Assembly (NCBI GenBank): GCA_963728655.1
Contig: CAVSLD010000005.1
Coordinates: 248,001-312,000, forward strand
Origin: Iamia sp963728655
GTDB lineage: Bacteria; Actinomycetota; Acidimicrobiia; Acidimicrobiales; Iamiaceae
DNA length: 64,000 bases
Direction: 5' to 3'
Shown: positions 1 to 8,799 of the stretch, in pieces
Numbering within the stretch: position 1 is the stretch's first letter
Layout of the letters: each line of letters starts with the position of its first letter
The notes under the pieces: model-generated
Seen by the model: the letters and a program-made list of their open reading frames with translations, nothing else
The model's database searches: none
Told to the model about the DNA's origin: nothing
Program-made: the position numbers and the translations under genes

Positions 1-97
1 CCGCATGCTCGATGCCGCGGTCGCCGCCCTCGACGCCCAGGACGCGGCCGGGGCCGAGCCCACCGAGACCCCGGTCGACGTCCCCACCCCGAGCTGA
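1..97 (+). CDS. 3' end of an unidentified protein (partial)
   Basis: An open frame enters from the left edge and stops at TGA 95-97, leaving about 31 residues. They are Ala/Asp-rich, followed by a Pro/Thr/Glu-rich tail ending VPTPS. The codon pattern (G/C in nearly every third position) fits a real gene, but nothing in this tail identifies a family. It converges with the TetR gene 30 bp downstream. Confidence 0.5.
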   Translation, partial: RMLDAAVAALDAQDAAGAEPTETPVDVPTPS

Positions 98-127
98 GCG
101 GGCGCGCCGCGTCCGAGGGCACGCCGA

Positions 128-727
128 TCAGACGGGCGCGCCGACCTCGCGGGCGGCGGCCTCGGCGACGGACCGGACCAGGTCGTCGTCGAGGGGCCGG
201 GCCTTGAACAGGTGGACGAAGAAGAGCGGGGACACGAACCGCAGCTGGGCCACGTCGATGGGCGCGTCGGCCGCGATCTCGCCCCGGGCGACGGCCCGCT
301 CGAACACCACCCGGCAGGCCCGGCGCCGATCGTCGCTGAAGCGGTCGAGGGCCCGGCTGGTGTCGTCGTCGCGGGTCGCAGCCTCGAGCAGCGACGCCAC
401 CACCGGGCCCCAGGGACCGTGGTCGAGGCCCTCGGCCAGCTGGCGGCCGAAGGCCAGCAGGTCGTCGGCCAGTCGGCCGGTGTCGGGCGGGTCGTCGAAG
501 TCCAGGAGGTGGGCGAAGGCCTCGGCCAGCAGTGCCGGGCGGTCGGGGAAGTTGCGGTAGATCGTGCTGCGGGCCACGCCGGAGCGCGCGGCCACGCCGT
601 CGATCGTGATGCGCCCGAAGCCCTCCTCGGCCAGCAGCTGGGCCGCGGCCCCGAGCACCACCGCCCGGGTCCGCTCGACCCGGGGGTCGACGGCCCGCCC
701 GGTCGGCGTGGCCCCCACCGCGGTCAC
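128..727 (-). CDS. TetR/AcrR family transcriptional repressor
   Basis: A 199-residue one-component regulator. Residues about 20-65 form the TetR DNA-binding domain: a helix with AAAQLLAEEGF, then the helix-turn-helix around ITIDGVAARSGVARSTIYRNF. The remaining 130 residues are the helical ligand-binding and dimer domain. The GTG start at 727 overlaps the TGA stop of the upstream MFS exporter (GTGA), so the two are translationally coupled and co-transcribed. By analogy with QacR/TetR systems it probably represses its own operon by binding the palindrome at 2322-2344 and is released by an exported compound. The family is clear; the ligand is unknown. Confidence 0.93.
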   Translation of the reverse strand: MTAVGATPTGRAVDPRVERTRAVVLGAAAQLLAEEGFGRITIDGVAARSGVARSTIYRNFPDRPALLAEAFAHLLDFDDPPDTGRLADDLLAFGRQLAEGLDHGPWGPVVASLLEAATRDDDTSRALDRFSDDRRRACRVVFERAVARGEIAADAPIDVAQLRFVSPLFFVHLFKARPLDDDLVRSVAEAAAREVGAPV

Positions 728-2304
728 GAGGAGATCAGCTCCTCGCGCTCCTCGGCCGAGGCCAGGGGCTCCTTGGGCCAGGCCCGGTTGACGATCACCG
801 CGGCGACGACCCCGATGCCGGCGGCCACCAGGAAGGCCAGGGTCAGGCCGTCGGTGTAGGCGCTGCGGGCGGTGTCGACGAGCTGCTCGCCCAGCCCGGG
901 CGGCGCGTCGGGCGAGGTGCCGACCGCGATGGCCCCGGCGATGGAGTCGCGCACGGCGTCGGCCGCCTCGGCCGGCAGCCGGGACACCACATCGGAGATG
1001 CCCGACCGGTACCCGATCGACAGCATCGAGCCCAGCACGGCGATGCCGATGGCGCCACCCACCTCGCGGGTCGTGTCGTTGATGGCCGAGCCCACGCCGG
1101 CCTTGCTGGGTGGCAGGGCGGCGACGATGGCCTCGGTGGACGGCGGCATGAGGTTGGCCAGGCCGATGCCCAGCAGCACCAGGCCGACGAACAGGACGAT
1201 GTAGGGCGTGTCGGGCCCGAGGGTGGCCAGCACGCAGAAGCCGACGGCCTGCACCAGCAGCCCGAAGGTGACCATGGTGCGGGCCCCGAAGCGGGCCACC
1301 AGGCGGGGGCCCTGCGGCGAGACGATCAGCATGGTCACCGCGAACGGGATCTGGTGCACCGCCGCGGCCAGGGGGCTGAAGCCCTGCACGAACTGCAGGT
1401 AGAGCGTGACGATGTAGAACATCCCGAACATCACGCCGAAGGCGGCGGTGATGGTGAGGCTGCCGAGCGACAGGCGCCGCAGGCGGAACAGGCGGGGGTC
1501 GAGCATCGGGAGCTCGATGCGCATCTCGTAGAGGACGAAGCCGACGAGGCCCACGGCACCGAGCACGAACCCACCGATCGTGCCCACGCTGGTCCACCCG
1601 TGCTCCGGGCCGTTGATGATGCCGAACACCAGACCCCCGAGGCCGACGATCGAGAGCAGGGCCCCGACCGGGTCGAGCGGGCGTCGCTCCTCGTCCCGCG
1701 AGCTCGGGACCACCCAGGCGATGGCGACGAGCGCCACCAGGGCGATGGGCACGTTGATGAACAGGACCGAGCCCCACCAGTAGTGCTCCAGCAGGACCCC
1801 GCTCATCAGGGGGCCGATGGCCCCGCCGGCCCCGGCGAAGCCGGCCCACACGGCGATGGCCTTGCCCCGCTCGGCCGGGGGGAAGACCGAGGTCAGGATG
1901 GACAGGGTGGCCGGCATGATCAGCGCCGCCCCGATGCCCATCACCGCACGCAGGGCGATCAGCTGGGCCGGGTCGCCGGCCTCACTGGCGACGACCGCGG
2001 CGCCGGCGAAGATCACCAGGCCGCCGAGCAGGGCCAGCTTGCGGCCGTAGCGGTCGCCCAGGGCGCCGGCGAAGAGCAGGAACCCGGCGAACACGAGGCC
2101 GTAGGAGTCGATGATCCAGAGCTGCTCGGTCTGGTCGGCGTCGATGGCCCGCACGATGGAGGGGATGGCCACGTTCAGCGAGCTGACGCTGGCCACCACC
2201 AGGATCAGGCAGAGGCACAGGATCCCGAGGATCGTCCAGCGCCGCGGGTCGCCCTCGTCGGTGGGGGGCGCGGCGCCGGCGGGGGACTCGTTGCGTCGGG
2301 CCAT
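724..2304 (-). CDS. MFS drug:H+ antiporter, EmrB/QacA (DHA2) type
   Basis: A 526-residue polytopic membrane protein with about 14 predicted transmembrane helices, the size and layout of DHA2 exporters. Loop motif A after helix 2 is visible as GALGDRYGRKLALL, and motif-C-like Gly-rich sequence (GFAGAGGAIGPLMSG) lies near helix 5. It probably exports hydrophobic or cationic compounds using the proton gradient. The ATG at 2304 was chosen over one 30 codons upstream because GAGGAG lies just before it; the upstream ATG would also run through the promoter and operator. The tetR gene follows with overlapping codons. The substrate cannot be told from sequence. Confidence 0.93.
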   Translation of the reverse strand: MARRNESPAGAAPPTDEGDPRRWTILGILCLCLILVVASVSSLNVAIPSIVRAIDADQTEQLWIIDSYGLVFAGFLLFAGALGDRYGRKLALLGGLVIFAGAAVVASEAGDPAQLIALRAVMGIGAALIMPATLSILTSVFPPAERGKAIAVWAGFAGAGGAIGPLMSGVLLEHYWWGSVLFINVPIALVALVAIAWVVPSSRDEERRPLDPVGALLSIVGLGGLVFGIINGPEHGWTSVGTIGGFVLGAVGLVGFVLYEMRIELPMLDPRLFRLRRLSLGSLTITAAFGVMFGMFYIVTLYLQFVQGFSPLAAAVHQIPFAVTMLIVSPQGPRLVARFGARTMVTFGLLVQAVGFCVLATLGPDTPYIVLFVGLVLLGIGLANLMPPSTEAIVAALPPSKAGVGSAINDTTREVGGAIGIAVLGSMLSIGYRSGISDVVSRLPAEAADAVRDSIAGAIAVGTSPDAPPGLGEQLVDTARSAYTDGLTLAFLVAAGIGVVAAVIVNRAWPKEPLASAEEREELISS

Positions 2305-2321
2305 GGGGGGGTCTCCTCGAT

Positions 2322-2369
2322 CTCTGCAACGGAGCGTCGCAGAGTAGGACAGCGTGTTGCACATGTCCA
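2322..2369 (-). promoter_or_regulatory. Promoter and TetR-type operator of the efflux operon
   Basis: On the minus strand a -35-like TGGACA (2369-2364) is separated by 17 bp from a -10-like TACTCT (2346-2341). A 23-bp inverted repeat at 2322-2344, with 10-bp arms (CTCTGCAACG / CGTCGCAGAG, one mismatch) and a 3-bp centre, overlaps the -10 and the probable start of transcription, 17 bp before the exporter ATG. Position and symmetry are those of a TetR-family operator. The link to the adjacent TetR gene is inferred from proximity. Confidence 0.7.
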
Positions 2370-2407
2370 GCGCCGGTCCCTCGGGGGCGAGCATCTAACG
2401 TCGGCCC

Positions 2408-2764
2408 GTGGTCCCCTTCGAGCGCCGGGTCGTGCACGCCCTCGTGACGACCTCCGACCCGGACCTGGTCGCCGCGGTCGAGGCCTACGTCGACGGCTGC
2501 CTGGCCGACATGCCCGAGCACCTCCGCGCCGGCGTCCTGGCCGAGTCGCTCGGGCTGGGCACCTGGTCGCGGCTGCGGACCGTCGGCGCGCCGGACCCCG
2601 ACGCCGCCCTGCGCCGGCAGCTGGAGGCCTGGGAGCACCACCCCGTCGACGTGGTCCGCCAGTACGTCCGCCTCATCGGCTCGCTGGTGCAGTTCGCCGA
2701 GGTCGAGCTGACCGACGCCGCCGCCGAGGGCCGAGCCCTCGACCCCGCCGTCCTCGCCCGCTGA
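2408..2764 (+). CDS. Small conserved protein preceding the GMC oxidoreductase
   Basis: A 118-residue, mostly helical, soluble-looking protein with no signal peptide or metal motif. Its stop overlaps the start of the GMC oxidoreductase (TGATG), so the two are coupled. A small helical partner next to a GMC flavoprotein recalls the arrangement around mycobacterial Rv0492c/Rv0492A and gluconate-2-dehydrogenase small subunits, but no sequence identity is claimed. The GTG start lies exactly 6 nt after a -10-like TAACGT (2396-2401), so the mRNA is probably leaderless. A role as subunit or chaperone of the oxidoreductase is inference. Confidence 0.75.
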   Translation: MVPFERRVVHALVTTSDPDLVAAVEAYVDGCLADMPEHLRAGVLAESLGLGTWSRLRTVGAPDPDAALRRQLEAWEHHPVDVVRQYVRLIGSLVQFAEVELTDAAAEGRALDPAVLAR

Positions 2765-4209
2765 TGGCCGAGCCCTCCACCCGCATCCACGCCGAGGTGG
2801 CGATCGTCGGCTCCGGCGCCGGCGGGGCCGTGACCGCGGCCCGCCTGGCCGGTGCCGGGCGCGACGTGCTCGTGCTGGAGGAGGGTCCCCGCTACGACCC
2901 CGACTCCGTCGCGCCCTTCTCCCTCGAGGAGCTGGCCACCCGGTACCGCCACCGCGGCCTCTCGGCCAGCCTGGGGACCCCCGCCATCGCCTTCGCCGAG
3001 GGCCGGTGCGTGGGGGGGAGCACCGAGGTCAACAGCGGCCTCTACCACCGCCTCCCCGGCGAGATGGTCGAGCGCTGGGCCCGCCGCTACGCCATCGACG
3101 AGTTCGACGAGACCGGCCTCGACCGCTACGCCGAGGAGCTGGAGGCCGACCTCGGCGTGTCGCGGGTGGACGGCGTCCCGCCCCGGTCGTCCCAGGTGCT
3201 CCAGGAGGGGGCCGACCAGCTGGGGTGGCGGGCCGTCGAGTTCGCCCGCGTCTACCGCAAGGAGGGCGAGGGCCCGGCGGTCAAGCAGACGATGTCGCGC
3301 ACCATGGTCCCCCGGGCCGAGGCGGCCGGGGCCACGGTGCTGGCCGACTGCCGGGTCCGGCGGGTCCGTCGCGCCGGCGGGCGCACCGGGCGGGCCGTGG
3401 GCCTCGACGTGGTGCGCACCCGACCCGACGGCAGCCGGGAGTCGGTGGTCGTCGAGGCCGACCACGTCGTGGTGTGCGCCGGCGCCATCCAGACCCCTGC
3501 CCTGCTCCAGCGCTCCGGCGTGCGCGGCGTGGTCGGGCGAGGCCTGAAGGTCCACCCCACCGTGAAGGTGGCGGCCCGGTTCCTCGAGCCCATGGACCGG
3601 GCCGAGGTGCCGATGCACCGCATCACCGAGTTCTCGCCCCACCTCACCATCGGCGGCTCGGCCAGCCGGCGGGGCCACCTCGCCCTCGCCCTCGCCGAGA
3701 CCGGGCTCCCGCACGCCGAGGCCCTGGCCCACTGGGAGGACGTGGCGGTCTACTACGCCGCCATCCGCTCCGACGGCGAGGGCCGGGTCACGGCCCTGCC
3801 CGGGGCACGGGCCCCGCTGGTCACCTACCGCCTCACCGACGGCGACCTCAGCCGCCTGGCCCGGGGCCTGGTCCACGTGGGCGACGCCCTCCTGGCGGCA
3901 GGGGCCGTCGAGCTCCACCCGTCGATCGTGGGCGGGCCCATCGTCTCGGACCGGGCCGGGCTGGTGCAGTGGTGGGACGCCCTCACCCGTCGCCGGGCCA
4001 ACCTGATGACCGTGCACATGACCTCCAGCGTCCGCATGGGCGAGGACCCCAGCCGCACCGGCACCGACAGCTTCGGCCGGGTCCACGGCGTCGAGGGCCT
4101 CCGGGTCAACGACGCGTCGCTGCTGCCCGACGCCCCCGGCGTCAACCCCCAGGGCGCGGTGATGGCCATCGCGGCCCGCAACGCCGACCACCTCCTGGCC
4201 ACCCTGTGA
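2764..4209 (+). CDS. GMC-family FAD-dependent oxidoreductase
   Basis: A 481-residue flavoprotein. The N-terminal dinucleotide fold is visible as VAIVGSGAGGAVTAARLA (residues about 12-29), followed by LVLEEGPRY for ribose binding and CVGGSTEVNSGLYHR, the GMC flavin-contact region. The C-terminal signature RVNDASLLPDAPGVNPQGAV (about 445-465) is typical of glucose-methanol-choline and cholesterol-oxidase-like enzymes. The ATG overlaps the stop of the preceding small gene. Two SDR-type dehydrogenase/epimerases follow after 151 bp, so an alcohol- or sterol-like substrate is plausible but unproven. Length and motifs look intact. Confidence 0.9.
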   Translation: MAEPSTRIHAEVAIVGSGAGGAVTAARLAGAGRDVLVLEEGPRYDPDSVAPFSLEELATRYRHRGLSASLGTPAIAFAEGRCVGGSTEVNSGLYHRLPGEMVERWARRYAIDEFDETGLDRYAEELEADLGVSRVDGVPPRSSQVLQEGADQLGWRAVEFARVYRKEGEGPAVKQTMSRTMVPRAEAAGATVLADCRVRRVRRAGGRTGRAVGLDVVRTRPDGSRESVVVEADHVVVCAGAIQTPALLQRSGVRGVVGRGLKVHPTVKVAARFLEPMDRAEVPMHRITEFSPHLTIGGSASRRGHLALALAETGLPHAEALAHWEDVAVYYAAIRSDGEGRVTALPGARAPLVTYRLTDGDLSRLARGLVHVGDALLAAGAVELHPSIVGGPIVSDRAGLVQWWDALTRRRANLMTVHMTSSVRMGEDPSRTGTDSFGRVHGVEGLRVNDASLLPDAPGVNPQGAVMAIAARNADHLLATL

Positions 4210-4230
4210 CCCCCATCTCCCCCCCGGACC

Positions 4231-4341
4231 TTGGACGCGTGGTCGCGCCGGGCAACGACACCCGTCCAACGTCCGCGGGCTCGACCCCGACCCCCACCGA
4301 CCTCGGACGCGTGGACGCGCCAGGCGACGACACCCGTCCAA
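4231..4341. repeat. Tandem pair of nested inverted repeats (72-bp period)
   Basis: Two copies of a hairpin element fill the 151-bp gap between the oxidoreductase and the first SDR gene. In copy 1 TTGGACG (4231-4237) pairs with CGTCCAA (4263-4269), and GTGGTCG then pairs imperfectly with CGACAC inside. Copy 2 (4303-4341) repeats the design with a GCGCC-A-GGCG core. It lies between co-directional genes, so it could attenuate read-through or protect an mRNA end. Confidence 0.75.
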
Positions 4342-4360
4342 AGGTCGCGGGCGGGGTGAC

Positions 4361-5413
4361 GTGACGACGCCGACGCCGGCGCCCGAGGGGCTGACGCCGA
4401 GCCCGACCCTCGTCGTCACCGGCGCAGCGGGGTGGCTGGGGCAGAACCTGCTGCGCACCACCCGGCCCGACCGCGAGCGCATCCGGGCCCTGGCCCAGGA
4501 CGAGGGCCAGGCCGCGCTGCTGGCCGTGCTCGGACCGAACGTCGACCCGGTGGTGGGCGACGTGCGCGACCCCGTGGCCGTGGCCCGGCTGTTCGAGGGC
4601 CTCGACGCCCCCACCGTCGTCCACGCCGCCGCGGTGATCCACCCCACCGGCGGCGTCCGCCAGATGTTCGACGTCAACGTGGGCGGCACCGAGGTGGTGC
4701 TCGACCAGGCCCGGCGCAGCGGGGCCCGGCGGGTGGTCCACATCTCGTCGACCTCGCCGTTCGGGGCCAACCCGGCGCCGGGCGAGCGCTTCACCGAGGA
4801 CTCCCCCCGCGACCCGTTCGTGGGCTACGGGGGGTCCAAGCACGAGGGCGAGCTGCTGGTCGAGCGGGCCCACGCCCGGGGCGACGTGGAGACGGTGATC
4901 CTGCGGGCGCCGTGGTTCTACGGGCCGTGGCAGCCCGAGCGCCAGGCCCGCTTCTTCGCGGGCCTGCGGCGGGGCCGGTTCCCGCTGGTGGGCGACGGGT
5001 CCAACCGGCGCTCGATGGTCTACACGGGCCACCTGGTGCAGGGCGTGCTGCGGGCCGAGGCGGTCGAGGCCGCCGCCGGGCGCGACTACTGGATCGCCGA
5101 CGCCGAGCCCTACCGGGTGGCCGACGTCTACCGCGCGGTCAAGGAGGCCCTCGCCGCCGAGGGCCTCGAGCCGGTGGGCCGCCAGCCCCGCCTGCCCCGG
5201 GTGGCCGGGGTGGTGGCCGAGGGCCTCGACCGGGCCACCCAGTCCCGCGGCGCCTACGTCCAGGCCCTGCACGTGCTGGGCGAGATGAAGGACGAGATCG
5301 CGGTCGACGTCACCCGGGCCCGCACCGAGCTGGGCTACGACCCGGCGACGTCGCTCCTCGACGGCATGCGCACCAGCATCCGCTGGTGCCTCGAGCACGG
5401 CCAGGAGCTCTGA
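4361..5413 (+). CDS. NAD-dependent epimerase/dehydratase, extended SDR (3-beta-HSD-like)
   Basis: A 350-residue extended short-chain dehydrogenase. The Rossmann motif VVTGAAGWLGQNLL (about residues 17-30) binds NAD(P), D63-like acidic positions precede VVGDVRD, and the catalytic pair appears as YGGSK (about residue 163) after ISSTSPFG. The GTG start follows GGGGTGAC. Its stop overlaps the start of a second SDR of the same class, so the two form an operon. Proteins of this type act as sugar-nucleotide epimerases, 3-beta-hydroxysteroid dehydrogenases or OleD-like ketone reductases; the GMC neighbour slightly favours an alcohol or steroid role. Confidence 0.88.
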   Translation: MTTPTPAPEGLTPSPTLVVTGAAGWLGQNLLRTTRPDRERIRALAQDEGQAALLAVLGPNVDPVVGDVRDPVAVARLFEGLDAPTVVHAAAVIHPTGGVRQMFDVNVGGTEVVLDQARRSGARRVVHISSTSPFGANPAPGERFTEDSPRDPFVGYGGSKHEGELLVERAHARGDVETVILRAPWFYGPWQPERQARFFAGLRRGRFPLVGDGSNRRSMVYTGHLVQGVLRAEAVEAAAGRDYWIADAEPYRVADVYRAVKEALAAEGLEPVGRQPRLPRVAGVVAEGLDRATQSRGAYVQALHVLGEMKDEIAVDVTRARTELGYDPATSLLDGMRTSIRWCLEHGQEL

Positions 5414-6438
5414 TGCGGGCCCTGGTCACCGGGGGGAGCGGGTTCTTCGGCACCATGCTCGTGGAGAGGCTGCGGGCGCGGGGCGACGAGGTCCGCATCC
5501 TCGACGTGCTCGCCCCGGACCCGGTGCCCGAGGGCGTCGACGTCGTCACCGCCGACATCCGCGACGCCGCCGCGGTCCGAGAGGCGTGCGAGGGGGTCGA
5601 CGTCGCCTTCCACAACGTGGCCCAGGTCCCGCTGGCCCAGGACCGCGACCTGTTCTGGACGGTCAACGTGGTGGGCACGGCCAACCTCCTCGTCGCCGCC
5701 CGCGACGCCGGGGTGGGCAAGGTCGTGTCCACCTCCACCAGCGCGATCTACGGCATCCCCGACACCAACCCGGTCGACGAGGACACCCCGCCCCGGCCAC
5801 TGGAGGCCTACGGCCGGGCCAAGCTCGAGGCCGAGCTGCTGTGCGCCGACGCCGTGGCCGCCGGGCTCGACGTCACCACCATCCGGCCCCGCACGATCCT
5901 CGGCCATGGGCGACTGGGCATCATGTCCATGCTCTTCGAGCTCGTGGCCGAGGGGGCCCCGGTGCCGGTGCTGGGCTCGGGAGACAACCGCTACCAGTTC
6001 GTCCACGCCGCCGACCTGGCCGACGCCTGCCTGCTGGCCGGCGACCGACCCGGGCCGGCGGCGTACAACGTCGGCGGCCCCGACGTGGGCACGATGCGCG
6101 AGACGCTCGAGGCCCTCTGCGCCCACGCCGGCACCGGCGCGCGGGTGCGGTCGCTCCCCCACGGACCGGCCCGCCTGGTCATGGAGGCCGCGTCGCGGGC
6201 CCACCTGGTGCCCCTCGCCCCGTACCACTGGCTGCTCTACGGCGAGTCGCTGTGGTTCGACAGCACCCGGGCCCGCACCGAGCTGGGCTGGGAGCCGGCC
6301 CACGGCCACGCCGCCATGCTGGCCGAGACCTACGACTGGTGGCGCGACAACCGGGCCGACCTGGCCGGCCGCGGCGGCTCCCACCACCAGTCGCCGGCCC
6401 GGATGGGCGCCCTCGCCCTCCTCAAGCGCCTCCCCTGA
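5413..6438 (+). CDS. NAD-dependent epimerase/dehydratase, extended SDR (second copy)
   Basis: A 341-residue extended SDR with nucleotide motif ALVTGGSGFFGTMLVERL at the N-terminus, TADIRD as the second cofactor contact, STSAIYG before the active site and YGRAK as catalytic Tyr-Lys (about residue 136). It starts with ATG inside the TGA of the first SDR (TGATG), a classic coupled pair, and is clearly diverged from it. The C-terminal part ends in a basic tail (ALLKRLP). Substrate not determinable. Confidence 0.88.
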   Translation: MRALVTGGSGFFGTMLVERLRARGDEVRILDVLAPDPVPEGVDVVTADIRDAAAVREACEGVDVAFHNVAQVPLAQDRDLFWTVNVVGTANLLVAARDAGVGKVVSTSTSAIYGIPDTNPVDEDTPPRPLEAYGRAKLEAELLCADAVAAGLDVTTIRPRTILGHGRLGIMSMLFELVAEGAPVPVLGSGDNRYQFVHAADLADACLLAGDRPGPAAYNVGGPDVGTMRETLEALCAHAGTGARVRSLPHGPARLVMEAASRAHLVPLAPYHWLLYGESLWFDSTRARTELGWEPAHGHAAMLAETYDWWRDNRADLAGRGGSHHQSPARMGALALLKRLP

Positions 6439-6483
6439 CCGGGCCAGCCGTCCCCCCCCCCCCCCGCCCCCGCAGCTTTGGAC

Positions 6484-6572
6484 GGAAGTGCGCCACATGT
6501 GACCACTTCCGGACAAGGTTCGGCGCCGTGCTCGCAACTCTGCACGGAAGCACGCCACATGTGACCACTTCC
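6484..6572. repeat. Tandem pair of palindromic hairpins (62-bp period) after a C14 run
   Basis: Between two convergent genes, copy 1 has GGAAGTG (6484-6490) pairing with CACTTCC (6504-6510) around the 8-bp palindrome CACATGTG (6494-6501); flanking bases CTTTGGAC/GGACAAGG extend the outer stem with mismatches. Copy 2 starts at 6546 with the same core and the same GGACAAGGTTCGGCG tail. A 14-base C run lies just before it at 6452-6465. A role as bidirectional terminator is plausible. Confidence 0.75.
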
Positions 6573-6588
6573 GGACAAGGTTCGGCGG

Positions 6589-8706
6589 TCAGGGGGTGCC
6601 GGCGGGGGCGACGAAGACGCCGGTGGGGGCACCCAGGTCGATGATCTCGTCGAGGTCGGTGCGGACGTCGCCGGGGATGTCCCCATCGACGGCCACGACC
6701 AGGAGGTTCTCCTCCACCATGGCGGCCAGTTCGGGCTGGCCCTCCTCCCGCAGGCGCCGCTGCACGCGGGCGATCAGCTCCTCCTGACGGGCCACGTCGT
6801 CGGGTGCGCGGGGGTCGGCGAAGGCGACCTCGACGGCCTCGGGCCGCTCCCGCCAGGCCTCGACCCTCGGTCCGGTGGCCACCACGATCACGGGCACCGA
6901 CTCGTCGGGGCCGACGATGTGGTCGTCTCCGGCGGTGACCTCGAGGCGGGCCGGCAGGCGAGCGTCGACGCCCTCCCGCAGCAGCTCGGTGAACAGCCCG
7001 TAGGACTGCACGCCGATCACGTAGGGGTCGTCAGAGCGGACCTCGTAGGGGCCCTCGCCCCCACCGGGCACCTGCCCCGCCTCCAGGGCGGCCAGGGTCG
7101 GAGGGGTGACGTCGGCCAGCGTCTCGGAGTACACCGACGACGACTGGGTGGCGTCGAGGGCCTGCACCGCCCCCACCGCCGAGGCGACGACCAGCACGGC
7201 CACCCCGACGGCCGCAGCGGCGCGGGCCGGCACCTGCACCCGGGGCCCCCGGGGGCCGGTGTCGGTCTCCGAGCGGGCCGAGGCGGGCGCCGTCGTCGCG
7301 GTGTCGATGGCGTCCGAGCCGCCCGCGCCCCGTCTCACCCCAGGCCCGTCCGGGCGGCCGGTGAGGGTCGCAGCGGCGGCCTCTGGTCCGGCGGACGCCG
7401 TGGATCTCCACCCCCACGGCCGGTCGGGTGCGCCCACGCCGAGGGCCCGGGCCCCGGTGGCCACCACGGCCAGCACGGCCACGGCGGTCGTCGACCAGGC
7501 CCAGAGCACCAGGTAGTAGTGCAGCGTGCCGTAGATGCGGCTCATGGAGGCCAGCCCGGCCAGGGCGGCGATGCCGGCCACCTGGTGGAGGCGGAGCAGG
7601 GCCGTGTCCCGCCGGCGCCAGGCCAGGGCCGCGGCGGCGACCCAGACCAGCACGAAGAGAGCACCCAGGACCCGGTTGCCGGGGATGGGCCCGTCGAGCG
7701 AGCCGGTGAGGAGGGTGAGGGGGTCCATCCGGGACAGCCACAGCGAGCCCCCGGCCCGCAGCCCGACGGGCTCGCCCTCGCCGCCGAGGAAGTACCGGAC
7801 GATGATCGTGAGGTTGCCCGGGTCGCCGGTGACCTCGTCGATCAGCGGCGGGATCCAGGCCACCACCCCCACGCCGACGGCCACCGCCACGGCCAGGCCC
7901 GAGGGCATCGCCGCACCGTCGGAGCCCCGGCGGGCCCGGACGGCGCGCCATGCCAAGCGAAGGGCGGTGGCGCCGAGCACGACGGCGACCAGTCCGGCGT
8001 AGGGCACGTGGGTCTGCGAGGCCAGGCACGCCGCGCCGACCGCCACCGGGAGCAGGGCGTCGTCGTCGCACCACACGCTCCACACGGCGAGCAGCACCAC
8101 CACCCACCACAGCACCGGCATGTAGGGGTTCCACGGCTCGGTGAGCACGCGCGGCCCGAGGGAGCGCACCAGCACGGCCAGGACCGCGGCGGTGCCCAGG
8201 GCGAAGAGCCAACCGCCGCGGCGGCGGGCGATGCCGATGGCCAGGGCCACGGCCAGCAGGCTCAGCACCGTCGACGCCACCTGGAGGGCGAACGGGCTGC
8301 TGCCCAGCACCCGGTAGACGGGCGTCAGGGCGTAGAAGCTGAGGGGCCCCGGGTGCGAGCCCGGGTCCTCGGGCGGGCCGATGCGCCCGGCCAACCCGAC
8401 CAGGGGCGTGTCGGCGGTCCCCACCTCGCGCACCCGCAGCTCGGTCTGGGCCAGGTCGCCGATCGGGTACCAGCGCGGGCTGTGCAGCACGACCAGGGCC
8501 ACCACGAGGGGCAGGGCCACCACGGCCAGCAGCCCGAGCGTGACCACCAGCGGCCGCGGGCCTCGGCCGCTCGGGGCCGACCCGTCGCCCACGGCGACGG
8601 GCGCCTCGGCGAGGCCGCCGTCGACCGCACCGTCGGCCGGCGGACCCGTGCCCCCGGGGCGGGGGTCCTCACCGCGCGCCGAGGGCGACGCAGGTCGGGT
8701 GGCCAT
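6589..8706 (-). CDS. Large multi-spanning membrane protein, GT-C/PMT-like
   Basis: A 705-residue protein. A Pro/Gly-rich cytoplasmic N-terminus of about 50 residues precedes a first transmembrane helix, then an extracytoplasmic loop with GDLAQTELRVREVG and HPGPLSFYAL. An acidic residue after helix 1 followed by a His-Pro motif resembles the catalytic loop of GT-C glycosyltransferases (PMT/ArnT). About ten further helices follow, then a soluble domain of about 190 residues with VIVVATGPR. The ATG at 8706 was chosen because the upstream extension runs into the 95-bp intergenic repeats and loses coding character. A lipid-linked sugar donor is inferred only from topology; the family remains uncharacterised. 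Confidence 0.7.
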   Translation of the reverse strand: MATRPASPSARGEDPRPGGTGPPADGAVDGGLAEAPVAVGDGSAPSGRGPRPLVVTLGLLAVVALPLVVALVVLHSPRWYPIGDLAQTELRVREVGTADTPLVGLAGRIGPPEDPGSHPGPLSFYALTPVYRVLGSSPFALQVASTVLSLLAVALAIGIARRRGGWLFALGTAAVLAVLVRSLGPRVLTEPWNPYMPVLWWVVVLLAVWSVWCDDDALLPVAVGAACLASQTHVPYAGLVAVVLGATALRLAWRAVRARRGSDGAAMPSGLAVAVAVGVGVVAWIPPLIDEVTGDPGNLTIIVRYFLGGEGEPVGLRAGGSLWLSRMDPLTLLTGSLDGPIPGNRVLGALFVLVWVAAAALAWRRRDTALLRLHQVAGIAALAGLASMSRIYGTLHYYLVLWAWSTTAVAVLAVVATGARALGVGAPDRPWGWRSTASAGPEAAAATLTGRPDGPGVRRGAGGSDAIDTATTAPASARSETDTGPRGPRVQVPARAAAAVGVAVLVVASAVGAVQALDATQSSSVYSETLADVTPPTLAALEAGQVPGGGEGPYEVRSDDPYVIGVQSYGLFTELLREGVDARLPARLEVTAGDDHIVGPDESVPVIVVATGPRVEAWRERPEAVEVAFADPRAPDDVARQEELIARVQRRLREEGQPELAAMVEENLLVVAVDGDIPGDVRTDLDEIIDLGAPTGVFVAPAGTP

Positions 8707-8799
8707 CCCCGCCACGGTACCTGTCGCCTCCTCGTCGTCCCCGGCCGCGCCCGCCCGCCGGACCGGTCGCCCCTCCCGGCCCCCAGCCCGTCCCGCCCC

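Noticed and set aside
1354..2763. An N-terminal extension of the GMC oxidoreductase of about 470 codons
   Set aside because: The extension runs antisense to the MFS exporter and has no family pattern; the natural ATG at 2764 overlaps the preceding stop.
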